In this document: positions 38,476 to 51,060 of the stretch, piece by piece | Layout of the letters: each line of letters opens with the position of its first letter | Numbering within the stretch: the first letter of the stretch is position 1 | Assembly (NCBI GenBank): GCA_036926295.1 | Contig: JAVFKF010000019.1 | Location: forward strand, 11,834,001 to 11,898,000 | DNA length: 64,000 nucleotides | Source: Pachydiplax longipennis | Taxonomy: Eukaryota > Arthropoda > Insecta > Odonata > Libellulidae | Direction: 5' to 3' | Translations under genes and position numbers: made by a program | The notes under the pieces: generated by a model | The model's database searches: none | Seen by the model: the letters and a program-made list of their open reading frames with translations, nothing else | Told to the model about the DNA's origin: nothing

Positions 38476-41400
38476 GAACGTTGAACGAACTTTTGTGCTA
38501 CATTTAGACTTTAGCAAATCAAATTGGGATCGCTCTAACATTAGTCAGTTCAACATCGCGGGAATCCCGCGATGGTTTCACACGTTTAACACTCCGGAAA
38601 ACACAAAATGCTACACATCAGCACTATTTCTTTCATTTTCTCTCATAAATCTCTAATTGTAATCATTATTGACTATAATCATCAACTCCTTCATGATTTT
38701 ATCCCTTATATGACTTTTATCATACAAGATATCAAGACAATTTTATCATAGATAAACCTTTTTATGTTTGTTCTCCCAATCTTTGTATATCAAGAATTAG
38801 AGAAATTCAGTTGTTGATTTCTTCAGTTGAGAAATATTTATTAAAACCCTGCTCAAGGTGCTTCTTGTATCATTACTTATACATTGTAGGAAATGAAAAA
38901 TGGATCCGGTCGGGATAAAACTAGAGATTTAAAATATTCCTTCAGCCGTTAGAAAGCAAGCATAGGGCTTGAAGTGAGACACGTCCAAGAAACACTGTGG
39001 AAACTCTGGAAAACAGTCATTCTGAAAAGAATCCGTATTTCAGAAGCCAAGCTATGGAAATTGATATTTAATTCAATTGTCAGTCTATCATCTTCACAAG
39101 CAGAATAACTCTCAGACAGTCAACAACCTGGCTCATGAAATACGAATCACACTCTCAGAATAGCGATTGTTCCTTATTTCTCGCTGTGTTCCTTGAAATG
39201 ATCACAGCTGGTCACTCTCTGCAGCCTAAAAGCTAAGGAGTATTATTTTAAACCTCTTGATTTATGCATTTTAATTCACAAAATACTATAGTTATCCATG
39301 AAGATAAAATTTCTCGGATGTTCTTCTTTTGGTCTTATAGAAGTGACTAGAATCGCTAATTTAAAAAAGTTATCCAATAGCATTGCGAGAAGTTAAAGAG
39401 CAAACTTATTTTCGATACCTCGCGAAAATAAAAGTCGGGTAAATAATCAGTCGGAATTTTTCTGTCGGAGGATGCAGTCTTTCCCAACTCATTTAATTAT
39501 AGGCACGCGATAACTTCGCCGTCGCTCTGACCCGAATCCGCGCCGAGGAATAAATGCAGCGAAACGAATCAAAATCGTGAAAGGAAAAACTTGGTCCGAA
39601 GTTCTTTTTATAATTAGTCCCTTGGTGATTGTGGCATGGAGACCCGCTACATCGTCCTCCTGCACCACCTATTTACAATTTACCTGTTGCTTCAAATTCA
39701 CATTAGTCGGATTCTTCATCCTTTTCCATCAAGTGCCTCCTCCAAAAGAACTAGGTTACTCGATAGATCGTTTGTTGATTGTTCCCTAATGAGAAAAGTA
39801 CATCCGGTTTGCTTTTCCAACCGTGTATGTCGACGCTGTATGTGTGTGTAGGGAACGTGAATTGGAGTTTATCTCCCGAAGCTGACCGGGACAAAGATTA
39901 ATGAGTTTTCCCTTTGCATTGTGATTGATTTCTTTTACTTTTGCGTCGGTGTTCTCGAATGAAATCAGAATTTCATTCCATCATAGGCTAATTAATTGTG
40001 AACGTGCTTTGCCAACTTTGTTAAATTGGAGACGAAAGGTTGAGTGAAGTATAAATTGGAAGTGCCGGGAGATTTATCGATGATGCGAAATGCTTGGTGT
40101 TAAATCCCCGTTTGAATCTCGTCGATTTTTATTGCCTCCCTTGGTAAACTCGAAATCAACCCGATGGACTTTCGAACATAATGGATTCTGTCATGTTTCT
40201 GTAGCTTGTTCAAATAATGTAGCATGATAATTTCAGAGTAACATAATACATTCTCTCAGTACTCTATTATTCCATGTTGAAATGTTTTTCGTAAAATTTT
40301 ACGCTTCTCTTTAAACTACCGATAAATTCATTATCTGTTCGAGAAACTGACTAAGGTTCAGTATAATAAAACCACATGGTTATCACCATACGACAATTTT
40401 CACTCAGTGAGAAAATTCCGCACAGGTAAAGAATTTGTTCAGGTTACCCATTTTAATCGTAGGATTTTCACCTTTAGAATAACATTTTTTAACATAATGA
40501 TGATGATAATAATAACGAAATAAAAATATTGTAATTAACTGCATAAAACAGGTGATTAATTAACTTTCTGCAAAGTGTGTTTGATATTACTTTATTTTTG
40601 GTATTGAATTGATCAATCGTAAATTGTGCTCCACCTAAGTGTAGTTTTCTCAAAAATTTTTTTATCATCTATAACTAATTTATTCGATAATAATAACGAT
40701 AAACTTAAATAATAATCATAATTATATTAGTATGATCACCTTTAAGACTAAAACATTCTTTCAGCGATATTAGGATAAAAAATTCTTCTATCTTCTATTG
40801 AACAGATATATATTACTAAATTTAGTACTATTATAATAAAATATTATTTAATAATATTTAGTATTAAATTTAGTAAATAAAATGATCTAGATAGTGGTAA
40901 AGTAACGTAATGTTCGTCTTGATAAGATTGCCTATTTACATAAATCAGCTAATAAATAATAACTATTTTATTACTGATTTAGTTATTTAATTTATTAGTT
41001 TATTATAGTTAGCTTCATAAGCTAAGGCAAACCAACTAATCTTCTTATCACACGCAAGAGAATTTCCCCTCTAAGTTTTTTAACATGCCTGAACGACTCA
41101 TATATTTCCAAGTGCCTTTCCGTCCTTCTGCATATAGAGAGATAAGAAATATATAACGGAATTAAGGCAGTTAAGATGGGATGAGTTCAGTCCAAAAAAC
41201 CTCCGGTAAATACTTACTCCGGTAAACTTTCAATACTCCCCTAAATAAACCACCTTAATCGAAGGAAACATCAATTTAATGTCCAAAAATCCCCCTTGAA
41301 TTCCTTTACCGTTTATATTTATAAATATTAATTTGCCCTCTTCCGTGAGCTATTAAAATAGTTGAAATTCCTGAGCGATTTTGGGGAGCCACTTTGGATC

Positions 41401-41949
41401 GGGTGAAGACGCAACGTAATTGGACGTGGTCGCAGGACACGCGGCACTATTTCCGTTGGAATTTGGAATGCGAAAACAGTAATTGATCCTCCACGGCAGA
41501 TTTATTCTTCCAGAAACGATTGCCTCAATAACTAAACATAAAATTCCAGCTCAGTCGTGCGTGGTGACCGCTTAGTTGCTGCCATCCCGACCATGAGCAC
41601 TTAACGTGAGTCCGCGTATATTCCCTTAGAGATCATGTCAAAAATTAAATAGGTTTTTGTTGGAGATTAATTCGTCAGAAGATTGATAAAAATTAACTCT
41701 TTCAAGTGTCATTGAATCTTCTTTAGTTTGAACCAGTTCTAAGGAAAGAGAAAGATTAGCTGTCGTTTTGTTAGTTTTTATATTTCTATTAAAACCACAA
41801 TTCATTTTCTGTTCCAATATTCGTTAACAGGAACCGGTATATTACTAAAAATAATTATCTTGACGAGTAACCATATTCTTGTTTATAATTTAGTATCTTA
41901 AGTTAATGAATATGGTCAGTTACAACTAAATTTTCGTCGATGTAACGCA

Positions 41950-42113
41950 GAAGGTAGGAACTTAGCTTTATAATCCCAAAGTCGTGTTCGACCCCAGAAA
42001 TGGATGAATTTTATTCCATTTTATACCGATTTTCTTTTCTATTCATTCGAATTTTATTGCAACAACATTCCACCCAACATATTGCCAATGTTTTTAACTA
42101 CTTTACAATGTCG
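41950..42113 (+). mobile_element. SINE-like element: tRNA-like head plus dispersed tail
   Basis: A B-box-like gtgttcgaccccag (41984-41997) follows a weak A-box-like ggaacttagcttta. Immediately downstream, 42002-42113 matches the dispersed repeat at 37281-37390. A tRNA-related head joined to a shared tail is the structure of a SINE. The head is degenerate and no target-site duplication was identified. Confidence 0.45.
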
Positions 42114-45100
42114 AATACTTTAGAAATAGTTGAAGCACTCCTTTTTATTTTATGTTGATCTATAAAAAAATGTCTAACAATTAACCATGAAAATACAAAT
42201 TTGAATGATTAAAATATTTCTGTTCTTGATATTCAAACACAAAATGTGATAAAAAATTTTCAGGAAACAAAGGAAACGACAATATTTTTATGAAAACTGA
42301 AGTTTGTAATGATGGTCACGAAGCTGACCGACAACATTGATAAGATAATTTTTCCTTTTATGAGGTAAATGGAAAATTTCTTTTTTCTTCATGAGAGTAT
42401 AGATTTATCTCTCTTATAGATAGCTTGAAGGATGCTTGGTTTCCAGTCATGAGATTACCCATTCTGAATACATATTGGAATTTTAGTTTTCGAACATGTG
42501 AAAAAGACTTCGTTTGAGAAGATAGTCTCACGCAGACGAGATATTAAGAATGGGTTCTTTCATTCAGAGAAAGAAGACCTAAAAGCATTAGCGAGTTACC
42601 GTTCGCGAACTATACGCGATAGCAATAATCGTTAAAAATAGGTAGGTCGATGTTCAGCGTGCCCTTGACCATCTGACGGAAGGCGGATAGTGTAGTAGAT
42701 ATGTAGATGCTAGTGCTTTGTTCGACTGAACATGACTAGAAGTGGCTCATTCTCCAAGCTCCGGTCCGAAAAATCCAACGCCTATGTGATATCAAGAAAT
42801 TTGCTACCTAGGATATTCTAGCACTAGGATATTCTCGTAGTTGTTAAGTCATGAACAGGATGCATCCACGTGAAATGGAAATAACGCAAATGTTTGATAT
42901 CCATATAAATTCAAGGTCCATTTCCATTTATTTTTACCGGATTCCTGTGCGATTCATGATTATTTCGTTTAAGAACTTAACATTATGCGTTTCTTGACAT
43001 TCACTCTCACGCAAACCCAACGTTTAAAAAAGGAATTTGTATCTTTATAAAAAAATTTTGGAAAGTAATTTGTAATTCTCAATTCATTTCTCTTCAAGAT
43101 AAATATATAGGTTACAATGTACAGTGCTCAATGTGCTTATTATATTCTAATTATGATTATAATTTCTGATCTTTTATTTTCTACACTCTATTTTACTGTC
43201 GAGTGAACATATATATTAATTAAACTTCCGTCTTAATCGGTGTATATCCTTTACATAAAGTTCCACCATAATATTAAGTATATCTGTTGCTTTTTTATTT
43301 AAACTCAAAACAATAAGTTGGTACCGCAATTTATTTAATGTTAATAATATGAAATGTTTGAATCGGGTTTCTAAAGTTAGATCTGCCTTGAAATTTGGGT
43401 GCATATGCTAAATCTAGATAAATTAATAGCAATAAGTCAACAAATACGGTATGAATAACTCATTTATTAAAGCAAATTATAGATTAAAAGAACCGGCTAG
43501 AATAGCAAAATGGGCTAAAATAGAGGAATATGCTAAAAAACCGTATTGGGAACGAAACTCGGCATTCCAAGGAGGACATGGCTCAAAAGACTTAAGACGG
43601 TACAGGGAATTGTTGATTCTTATGAACGTTAATTCTTCACAAATAAAGGAAAGTCAAACGTCGCATTTATATGCTAATGACTGGATTTTCTGAAAGATTA
43701 TAGCAGTTTTGAAGTGAAATAGAAACTTGCGTTGCATAAAAATTTAGAGTGCTCTCTCTAATTGCAATGGAAATGGCGGAAAATTGCAACTCCGTGTCCG
43801 CGTTATTTGATATGGATCCTGGGGACTGCTCGCCAGGGCTTAGCGCACTATCCCTCCCTGGTGACGACATGCATGTTTGTGCCATTCATTCGTTCCTCTC
43901 CCTAGAGTCATACATCCTGGATAAAGATGTGTAAACGGAAATAAAAATTTAAGACGTGTTCATTCGTACCTTCGTGATGATTTTTATCGGCTGAGACTAT
44001 TTTACTAAGTGCATCTTATTATTATGAGTCGAGCATTTATATTTTAGGTCTTATGTCAGATGAAAGTAGACAAATGAATGGATTTATTTTCACCATCAAG
44101 TCTTGAATTCCTTCAAGACTTCGTTTTTATTAAGGAAGCGATAGCGTTTCGGTGAGCAATTTGCAAAGCGAAAAAGGTGACAAAAAAGATATCTAAATGA
44201 AAATAAACCTGGAATTTCTTACAATCAGGTTAAGCATAGGATGTAAGCATATAAAATTAATCTAAATTTATTCTTTTCCCGCAATCAAGCACTCTTCAAG
44301 TGTATTGCTCACGAATTCATCGACATTATTGTTGATGGTTTAAGTTGGTGAGATGATAAGATAAATAAGATGCATGGCTGGTCTTACTGATTGCAAGATT
44401 GATTGAATAACGGACGAAATAGAATTCCTTCAGATTTATTGTGATGAAAATAGCACAATTCTAAGTTTTATAGGTTAGTTAATGTTATCTATCTATCCTT
44501 AGAATCTTACTTTTTAAAACTCACACTTTATCTTTAGACTTCTCTTTCAAAAATTAGGTTAATAATTCTTTTTCAAAAATTACATTTTATAATGCAATGA
44601 AGAATGTTACTTAGTTTCACTTAATAATCATCTCTTTCGGCATTGCTGTATAAAATTTATCGACCCTGTAATTTATCTTTATTAAGTAACTTTACAAGCA
44701 AATACAATTGGCAATATTTGACTGCTTGTAGTTCTAATGGTTTACTAGGTTTAAATTAATATGTTTGACTAACATATGAGAATATAACTTAGCTTTTTCA
44801 TGTTAAATAATAGCATATAAAATAAAAATGTGATGCGAGTATTTCTTTGAAATTATTTTAAAAATATTTACGCTTAGTACTTTGACTTGCAGCTATCGAC
44901 AAACTCACATATGTTAGATATACATATGGAACCCTGTTTTGACATTCCACTAAAAGGGAAATTCTTCTAATTCGAGTGTTGAATAAATATGCCGCCAGCC
45001 CTTGAGGGCTTTTCAGCTTTTGACGTTTGATAGAACAAGTGAGAGGCATAAATTTCTTAAGATAAATAGCATGGAACAATGTTTTTATTTATATTGTATT

Positions 45101-45236
45101 CAATTCTAGGATTACCTCTCTAATAACCTGTAGATAGCTATGTTAACTGTGCAGTTATAATTTCTCGCGACAGAATGGAGTTCTTATTGATTGTCATCTC
45201 CATGCGAGTCACATTTTTCCACCTTTGCTTCTATAG

Positions 45237-45521
45237 ATTCACCTCCCGAGCCAGCTCCCCCGGAAGTTCCTCCCCGGGGCCCTTCCCTGCACCACTCCAG
45301 TCACCACCATCATCACCATCACCACGGGTACCCAGGGTCCCAGGGATCTCAGCCGGGTTATCCACAAGGGACCCTGAGGCATAAGAGGTCAGCCGTGGGA
45401 GTTGCCCCGTCCGCTCCCACTAGCGCCACCATCGAGGGCGATGGAACTGAGTCAGAACTTTCGGCGGGTTACCACACTGCCAACACGCCATCCGCCAACG
45501 CGTGCATATTTCTCTCGCAAG
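45237..45521 (+). CDS. Coding exon 4 of the split gene (Pro- and His-rich)
   Basis: Acceptor ttctatag|AT joins the final G of exon 3 to give GAT (Asp340) and continues the frame for 94 codons (341-434). Donor cgcaag|gtaggg then leaves one base in phase 1. It opens with SPPEPAPPEVPPRGPS, containing PEVPPR (348-353), a PxxPxR class II SH3-ligand motif. Next come a His8 run (362-369), a Gly/Pro/Gln stretch (GYPGSQGSQPGYPQG), a basic RHKRS and a Ser/Thr-rich end with TESELSAGYHTANTPSAN. The exon is 285 bp and phase 1 at both ends, so it could be skipped without a frameshift. Pro- and His-rich segments before the membrane segment occur in teneurin cytoplasmic domains, which supports, but does not prove, that guess. 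The next exon lies beyond the window or was not recognised. Confidence 0.8.
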
Positions 45522-46163
45522 GTAGGGATCGCATTTTTTATTTCCCAGAAAAGGTCGGTGGAATTTCCATATGAAACTCCACCGTCCTTTCTATATCTCC
45601 GTATTCCGGATTAAACTTTCACGGTATGTACTCTCGGTATCCTTCCTCAAATAATGGGAAGGTAGTTAAATGGGCTCTTCGGAAGTGCGGTCGACGTTAA
45701 TTTGAGGCTCAATTTCGGCGCGTTATGCGGTGCGTTGCAAGACGGAGAGATTTTGCGTTCGCCGTATTATGGTCTAGGAAATGCGGCTATTGTATGTTGC
45801 CTTCTGCGATCTCACTTATTCATGGATTATGAATAAAAATATGCACGACTGGAAATTATGAAGTACTCTCGAGTACTTGAATGCCCTATTTCCACCACGT
45901 GTATTGGTATCAGTTTTTATTTCTGCGGTACTTTGCTTAAGAGAACAACATGTTAAAAGGAGATAAGAAAAAGTTCATCTGAGGCTCAGGTGGCTGAGTT
46001 CAAGACCATAGCTTTGGCGTCATCATGCGGATTTTACTTTTTTCGCGAAAATTACCTCAATATACCTCGAGACCTAGCAATTTCAAGACCACGTGTCTTA
46101 ATTTCGTTTATACGATGCTCCGTTCAAAAATAAATTCTCCAGCGATACTTCGTAGAATTTCAT

Positions 46164-46290
46164 CTTTAAATTTACGTAGTTTATAAGTTACAGTACTGAT
46201 GATGGCGTAATTTTCTCCAAAACCGGTAAACCTTCGTGAGTTCCTCTTTTGAACAGTTAGGATTTTGCTAGTAAATACGTAAATTTAAAG
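46164..46290. mobile_element. Small inverted-repeat element with a CTGATGATG/AACCGG motif
   Basis: ctttaaatttacgta (46164-46178) is the exact reverse complement of tacgtaaatttaaag (46276-46290). Between them lies ctgatgatggcg, then about 12 bases later ccaaaaccggtaaacc. The central motif is laid out like the ctgaagatg...cgaaaccggttgcc core of the 4956-5242 insertion. It may be a relative or a miniature element; the stem between the two halves is poor here. Confidence 0.4.
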
Positions 46291-49200
46291 ATTCAGCGTT
46301 CATTTTTGCAAATCTCCTTGAATTCGTTGGTGTTTTTACGATGGTTATTTTAGGTTGTATCCTCTCTCTTTTAGCAAAGTCTTTGTGAATTTCGACACCA
46401 AGAGACCTGTTATCAGGCCTCAGAGGGAGTTATTTTTCTCTCATCAAAACGATTGCTTATATTTTATTCAGACCTGTCGTCCAATTTCGCCAGGCGAAAA
46501 TGACTCTCGGAAAATTTTCCGTCGTTTGTCGTCTGAGTAAGGGTGGGTCGTAGGGCTTAAATGTAATTACAAATTGCATAAGTTTTAAGATTCGAAAGTA
46601 GAATTCGAATCCTCGACGATTTAAATTTCCTCGCTCCAGATAATGTACAGGTGACATGTAGCTCTAGCCAGATTCCTTTTCACTCGGAAATATTTACCCG
46701 ACTCGGAAGTAAATTTCATCACAAAAGATTTGGTCGTAGACACAAAAACCTATAGCGAAAATCGGCAAACTGTCTAGAGATGGCCAGCGTTTTCCATATC
46801 GCCAGCAATCTTTTTAGAAATACCAGAGTGGAGCAGTGTGAGGTCGCCAACCTGAGGGTACACTTCGCTCCGAGCACTAGTTTACATGTAAAAAACCTTC
46901 CGTTTAGCTCACTGGAGCGGAGTTTTATTTAATTTTCTTTCCTCAGGCGTAAAATTCCTATCGCACGACCCCCTGTGGACTTTGCTTGAAAAAGTGTGAG
47001 CACATCATGGAAGCATTTTCAGGGCCGTGAGCATCATTTCTGCGCTACCACGAAAAATGAAAGTAAAAAAAATAGCCGAAATTGTTTCCTAGAGATGGCA
47101 GGATGCGGTTTTTAAATAGAGATTTAAACAGTCGATGATCGATCAATTTTTCATAGATCAGAGGGCGGTTGCTGTGGTGACGGGCAGCTCTGGAAAATAA
47201 CGGCCGTGTGAATGGCCACTGATGCCGCTGGTCAAGCGTTAGTCGGAGAGAAAAAAGTAAAAAGTGGCGAGATGGAATGCATAAGGGTTGTCGAGCGCCA
47301 GAGGGAGTTTTTCGAGATGAGAAGGAATTACTAAATTACATCCTGTAAAATTGGTCTTTCCCACGAACGGAGGTTAAAAATGACGCGGAATTTACTTTGC
47401 AGTATCGAGGAATGTTTCCAGGGTACGAAAATTTTGCTACCGTAAGTAAGCTATTTTCATCAAGGTATTGGAATACTATAACGTCATCAGATCTGAAATT
47501 CCTCGTGAGGTCTTGCTGTAAATAGGTATGTCGCATGAGAACGTTAATTTAATATATTTGTTCCTGTTTTTACTTCCGCTATGATTAACTATTTAAAGCA
47601 ATTAATGTTTCACGCATTCTTGTTATCATTTCTGTGCAATATACATGCTACTTGGTAATATAGATTTCAATCTCCGAAATAATTATTACTGCGAGACGAT
47701 AGTATTTTAAAGCGTTCAAAGTTTCTTATTTTCATTCACATTTACTTACACGTATACTTTTGATAACTTGTCAGTTCGATTTTAAATATGTTCTTCCATG
47801 ACAGCAATTGATACCAAGATTTCGGTCCCGGAAAATCCTCTCATCAAAGAAAAAAAATGCTATCCCCATTCGAGAAAATTCGGCGGGCTGTCGCTTAAAA
47901 ATTTTATTCGTATTAAAATTTAGTGATCTTATTGCCCGGAATTTACATTCTTATCACCACTCCTTTGACAAGGATATTTTGCTTCCTTCAATGTATATTG
48001 GAAGCCTGCCAAGAACAGGTAAATTTTATGTCAGATACAAAACATACAAAAAGATGAGGGATGATAATTTTAGGGTTTCGTGTTCGCAATTTTCTGATAG
48101 CAGAGAATAATTTTGATATTTGAGACGACTGATACTCCAAACTATGTAAGTACTTACACGGATAGGGAGGATTTAAAGTAATTTGAATTTTCCTGCTACT
48201 ATAGATGATGCATAATCCTCCTTCGTTTTTTGTTTAATTTAATTTACGAATTTAGTTGTCAGCAGTAATTCAGTTTGATGTACGATAATCCCCAAAATTA
48301 TGTTCTCCCTAATGCCTTTTATGTATTCTGCTTTCTCCTGGAATTATTAAGGAGATGAATGGATCAAAAGGGATCTCTAAATTTCCAAATTATACGATCC
48401 ATTATGTGGGCAATGGATTCAGAAATCAGAGTTGCCATCAGTAAGTGTATTGCAGATACTTTTAAGGCTCTCTAGATATAGATTCGTCGCATTTGCTGAT
48501 CAGGAAAGCAATCGATCATGATTCCCAACGTCTACCTATGTAGAACTAGTCTCGAACCTGTGTTTAACATACGAAAGTATCGAGGGAATAGAAAATCAAG
48601 ACTAATATTTATATTCACAGCTGTCTAGACGAGAGGACGCCAAGGCTTTAAGGCTGATTGAGCCGAATCTGACTTTTCCATTTTGCGTAGGGATTGAGGC
48701 AGGAAAACAATTTAAATCATTCGTAATGGAGGAGCAGATTGAAGTAATCTTGGGAATGGGAAAGTGAAATTCTGCAAGATGGACGTCGAGTCCTTGTGGC
48801 AGATATACATTATAAATTCTCAGTAATCTTCGCAAGTAGTTAGAACTTTCTCCTTCCTTACTGATATTGTCTTTCTATTGGAATTGCTCAAGGGAATCTG
48901 TCTGACGAAATACGAAATCAGTTAGAATATGTCATAATATTTTCTTCTATACTCTAAAGTTAGAAAAAATCGTTTCTTAATATCAAAATATATTGAAAAT
49001 CATGTTATATGCCATATTGAATTTATTGAACATTAGGTTATATGTTGTACAAAAATATTGGCTGAAAATACAGACCGAGGATCCTCTGCTAATAGTTCAC
49101 AAGAAAATACAGTCGTTTTTTTATTTAATTGTAGCCTTGCTGAATATTCGAAGTCTAGTATAACATATATCTTGTCTGCTCTTAGCGGTTGTTTTGGGTT

Positions 49201-49724
49201 CAAAACGGCTAGCATAATAAATTATTTTCCTGATAAAATACAACTTCCGGCGTGAAGATAGTACTTTTTCTTTCTTCGGGAAACGCTGCGCTTAGATTCT
49301 CAGCTAGGTCTCTGGCTTGAAATTATTCTTAGCATTCCAATTGCTCATATACAATAATATAAACATTTGGAAAACTAATCTCTTTAGAATTAACACTATT
49401 CTTGGCTAATAGTGAGTAGTTAGATTTTCTTTAAACCTCGAAGCGGAATTATTAGGATGTTTTTTATTTTTGAAATACTAATTTGGTATTTACTGTCGTT
49501 TTTAATGAATGTTGCGTTCCTTTTGAGATTCATATATGAGTGGAATAAAGAAACGAAGAGTCAAATTAATTAGGTATAATGATCAGAAAACACCGGGAAA
49601 ATATTATTCTTGATGAGAAATATCTACCAAGTACAAATTAGCATAGGAGGTAATATTCTAATTCACTTGCAATTAAATTTGATACAATTGTTATAACTGC
49701 TGCGGGTCCATTAGAATAAGATGA

Positions 49725-49950
49725 ATGTGGACGGCATCGGAATCGAACTCAATACACCTATTCCAAATTTACATTTCCCTCCATGCATTAAAATCGTCAT
49801 AGCTCCCATCTCCCATGAAATGCATAGCAACCGTGGCTTAGTCATCGGGGATCAAAACTACATCGAAAACTAACGAACACAACCAACCCAATTACGGGAA
49901 CCGAACCCGGTTCCCCATAAGACTCGGACAGCACGTCCACTCGCACAATT
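49725..49950 (-). mobile_element. Two tRNA-like relics on the minus strand
   Basis: On the minus strand a B-box-like gagttcgattccgatg lies at about 49737-49752. A second, gggttcggttcccgtaat, lies at about 49893-49911 and is preceded by gtgcgagtgg, an A-box-like segment. The second could be drawn as part of a tRNA-like fold, but the acceptor stem does not pair convincingly. SINE or tRNA-pseudogene relics are the likely explanation. Confidence 0.4.
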
Positions 49951-50039
49951 GAGACCGTTCCCAATACGGTTAATTAGCAGGGGAATCAAAATTCGATCAG
50001 TTTCGCGAGTGACGAAAAAACAGCGGGCTCGGACATTTA

Positions 50040-51060
50040 TTAGCGCAATTCCCTTCAGCTATTATTTACAGTGTCCTCCTGCGGGACACGGGCTAATCTA
50101 CAGCACATGCCATTCAAACGGTATCTTTTTCTCCCGCCTCCATTCATGCAGTCTCATCCGCAGCTGTTTGCGCGATCCCTTTCACCACGATTTGCATAAT
50201 CTCCCTCCTATGGACGAGATAATCCTTTACACTGTTTATTCATCTCATCTCGCAAACCAGCGTCTACTTCTGCGGACGGACGTTTTTTTCCCCCGCATCA
50301 TTGTCTCGCTTTCGGCTGCAATCTTTCTACGACTCCATCCTATTTCTCTCCACACTTTCTCCTCTGCGTTCCCTCGGTTTTTCTGCTCCCTTTCCACAGC
50401 CGTGAATCACTCGGTCGCTTCTTCATCCCATCGCCCCTCCCGAGCCCATTGACTCCCATTAAGTGCTCGGCTCGTAATTGAGTCCTCCACTGAAGGACAC
50501 ATTGCGCTCAATGAGAGGGCAACCATAGAGGCCTCCGCTGTCTCCCGACGCCTATATTCTGTCCCGCACGTCACCAGCCAGTCGGATTCTTCAGGGGAAG
50601 GACCAGCACGTTTGGGATGTTACTGTAAGAAAGTGTGGCAATTTTGGCGGTATTTTTACTCGCGCGGCGGCTCGTTATTGGCGGATACGTCCACCCGTGT
50701 GCGCCGATTGGACGGATCGGTTCGCTTGGACTTCCAAGCGCGAAGGAGCATTCGACTGTAAAATAGGCGTGAGAATCGCGGGTGTGTTTTGTTTTTTCAC
50801 GCGTTCGGAGTCTTCTTCACGTTGGAAATACACTTCGGGGTGTGGTAGAGGATCCGGCTCCTTCATCAAGCGTGTACTCGTGTTGGATGCGGGAAGTGAC
50901 CCACGCACGCTGACGGGAGGAAGAGAGGGCAGGTCACGCCACAGCTCTGTACCTTCCCATGCTCTTCATGACGCCCCGGGACCCGTGACATGAGCTAGGG
51001 CGGCCGTGTGATCGACGTAGCGTGATGTGAAGGTAAGCAGGACCCAACGAGGGGCGAGGA
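50040..51060 (+). promoter_or_regulatory. CpG-richer block with a good splice donor; possible alternative promoter/first exon
   Basis: This region is clearly richer in G, C and CpG than its surroundings, like the first exon region at the window start. It ends with a strong donor-like tgaag|gtaagc at 51033. No coding frame reads convincingly into that donor (the ATGs just before it are closed by stops), so a non-coding first exon of an internal promoter is one reading. A conserved intronic enhancer or an unrelated chance island are others. Confidence 0.25.

Larger units (their letters stand above)
26597..45236 (+). other. Intron 3 (phase 1, about 18.6 kb)
   Basis: The donor is GTGAGTACTC at 26597. 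The acceptor is tttgcttctatag|A with AG at 45235-45236, preceded by a T/C-rich tract. The intron is AT-rich and contains the repeats listed separately. A mildly GC-richer, CpG-containing patch lies at about 34860-35640 without a supportable exon. Low-complexity AT-rich DNA, with ata/gat runs and several small palindromes, occupies about 40490-41030. Outside these features I see no gene or RNA. Confidence 0.7.

Noticed and set aside
40860..41000. AT palindromes as a replication origin or transposon ends
   Set aside because: The stretch is almost pure A/T, where imperfect palindromes arise by chance. No target-site duplication or ORF is present.
43451..43693. 80-codon open frame starting with a true ATG
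   Set aside because: The translation has an ordinary amino-acid mix but no motif I recognise. It sits in AT-rich intron DNA without supporting signals, and length alone is not evidence.
49949..50452. Open frame of 167 codons on the + strand
   Set aside because: It begins without an ATG, has no recognisable domain and lies in C/T-rich, CpG-rich DNA that keeps frames open by composition. It also does not join the gene's phase.
50697..50993. 98-codon open frame in the CpG-rich block
   Set aside because: There is no ATG at its start, no recognisable motif and no phase-1 acceptor that would link it to exon 4.
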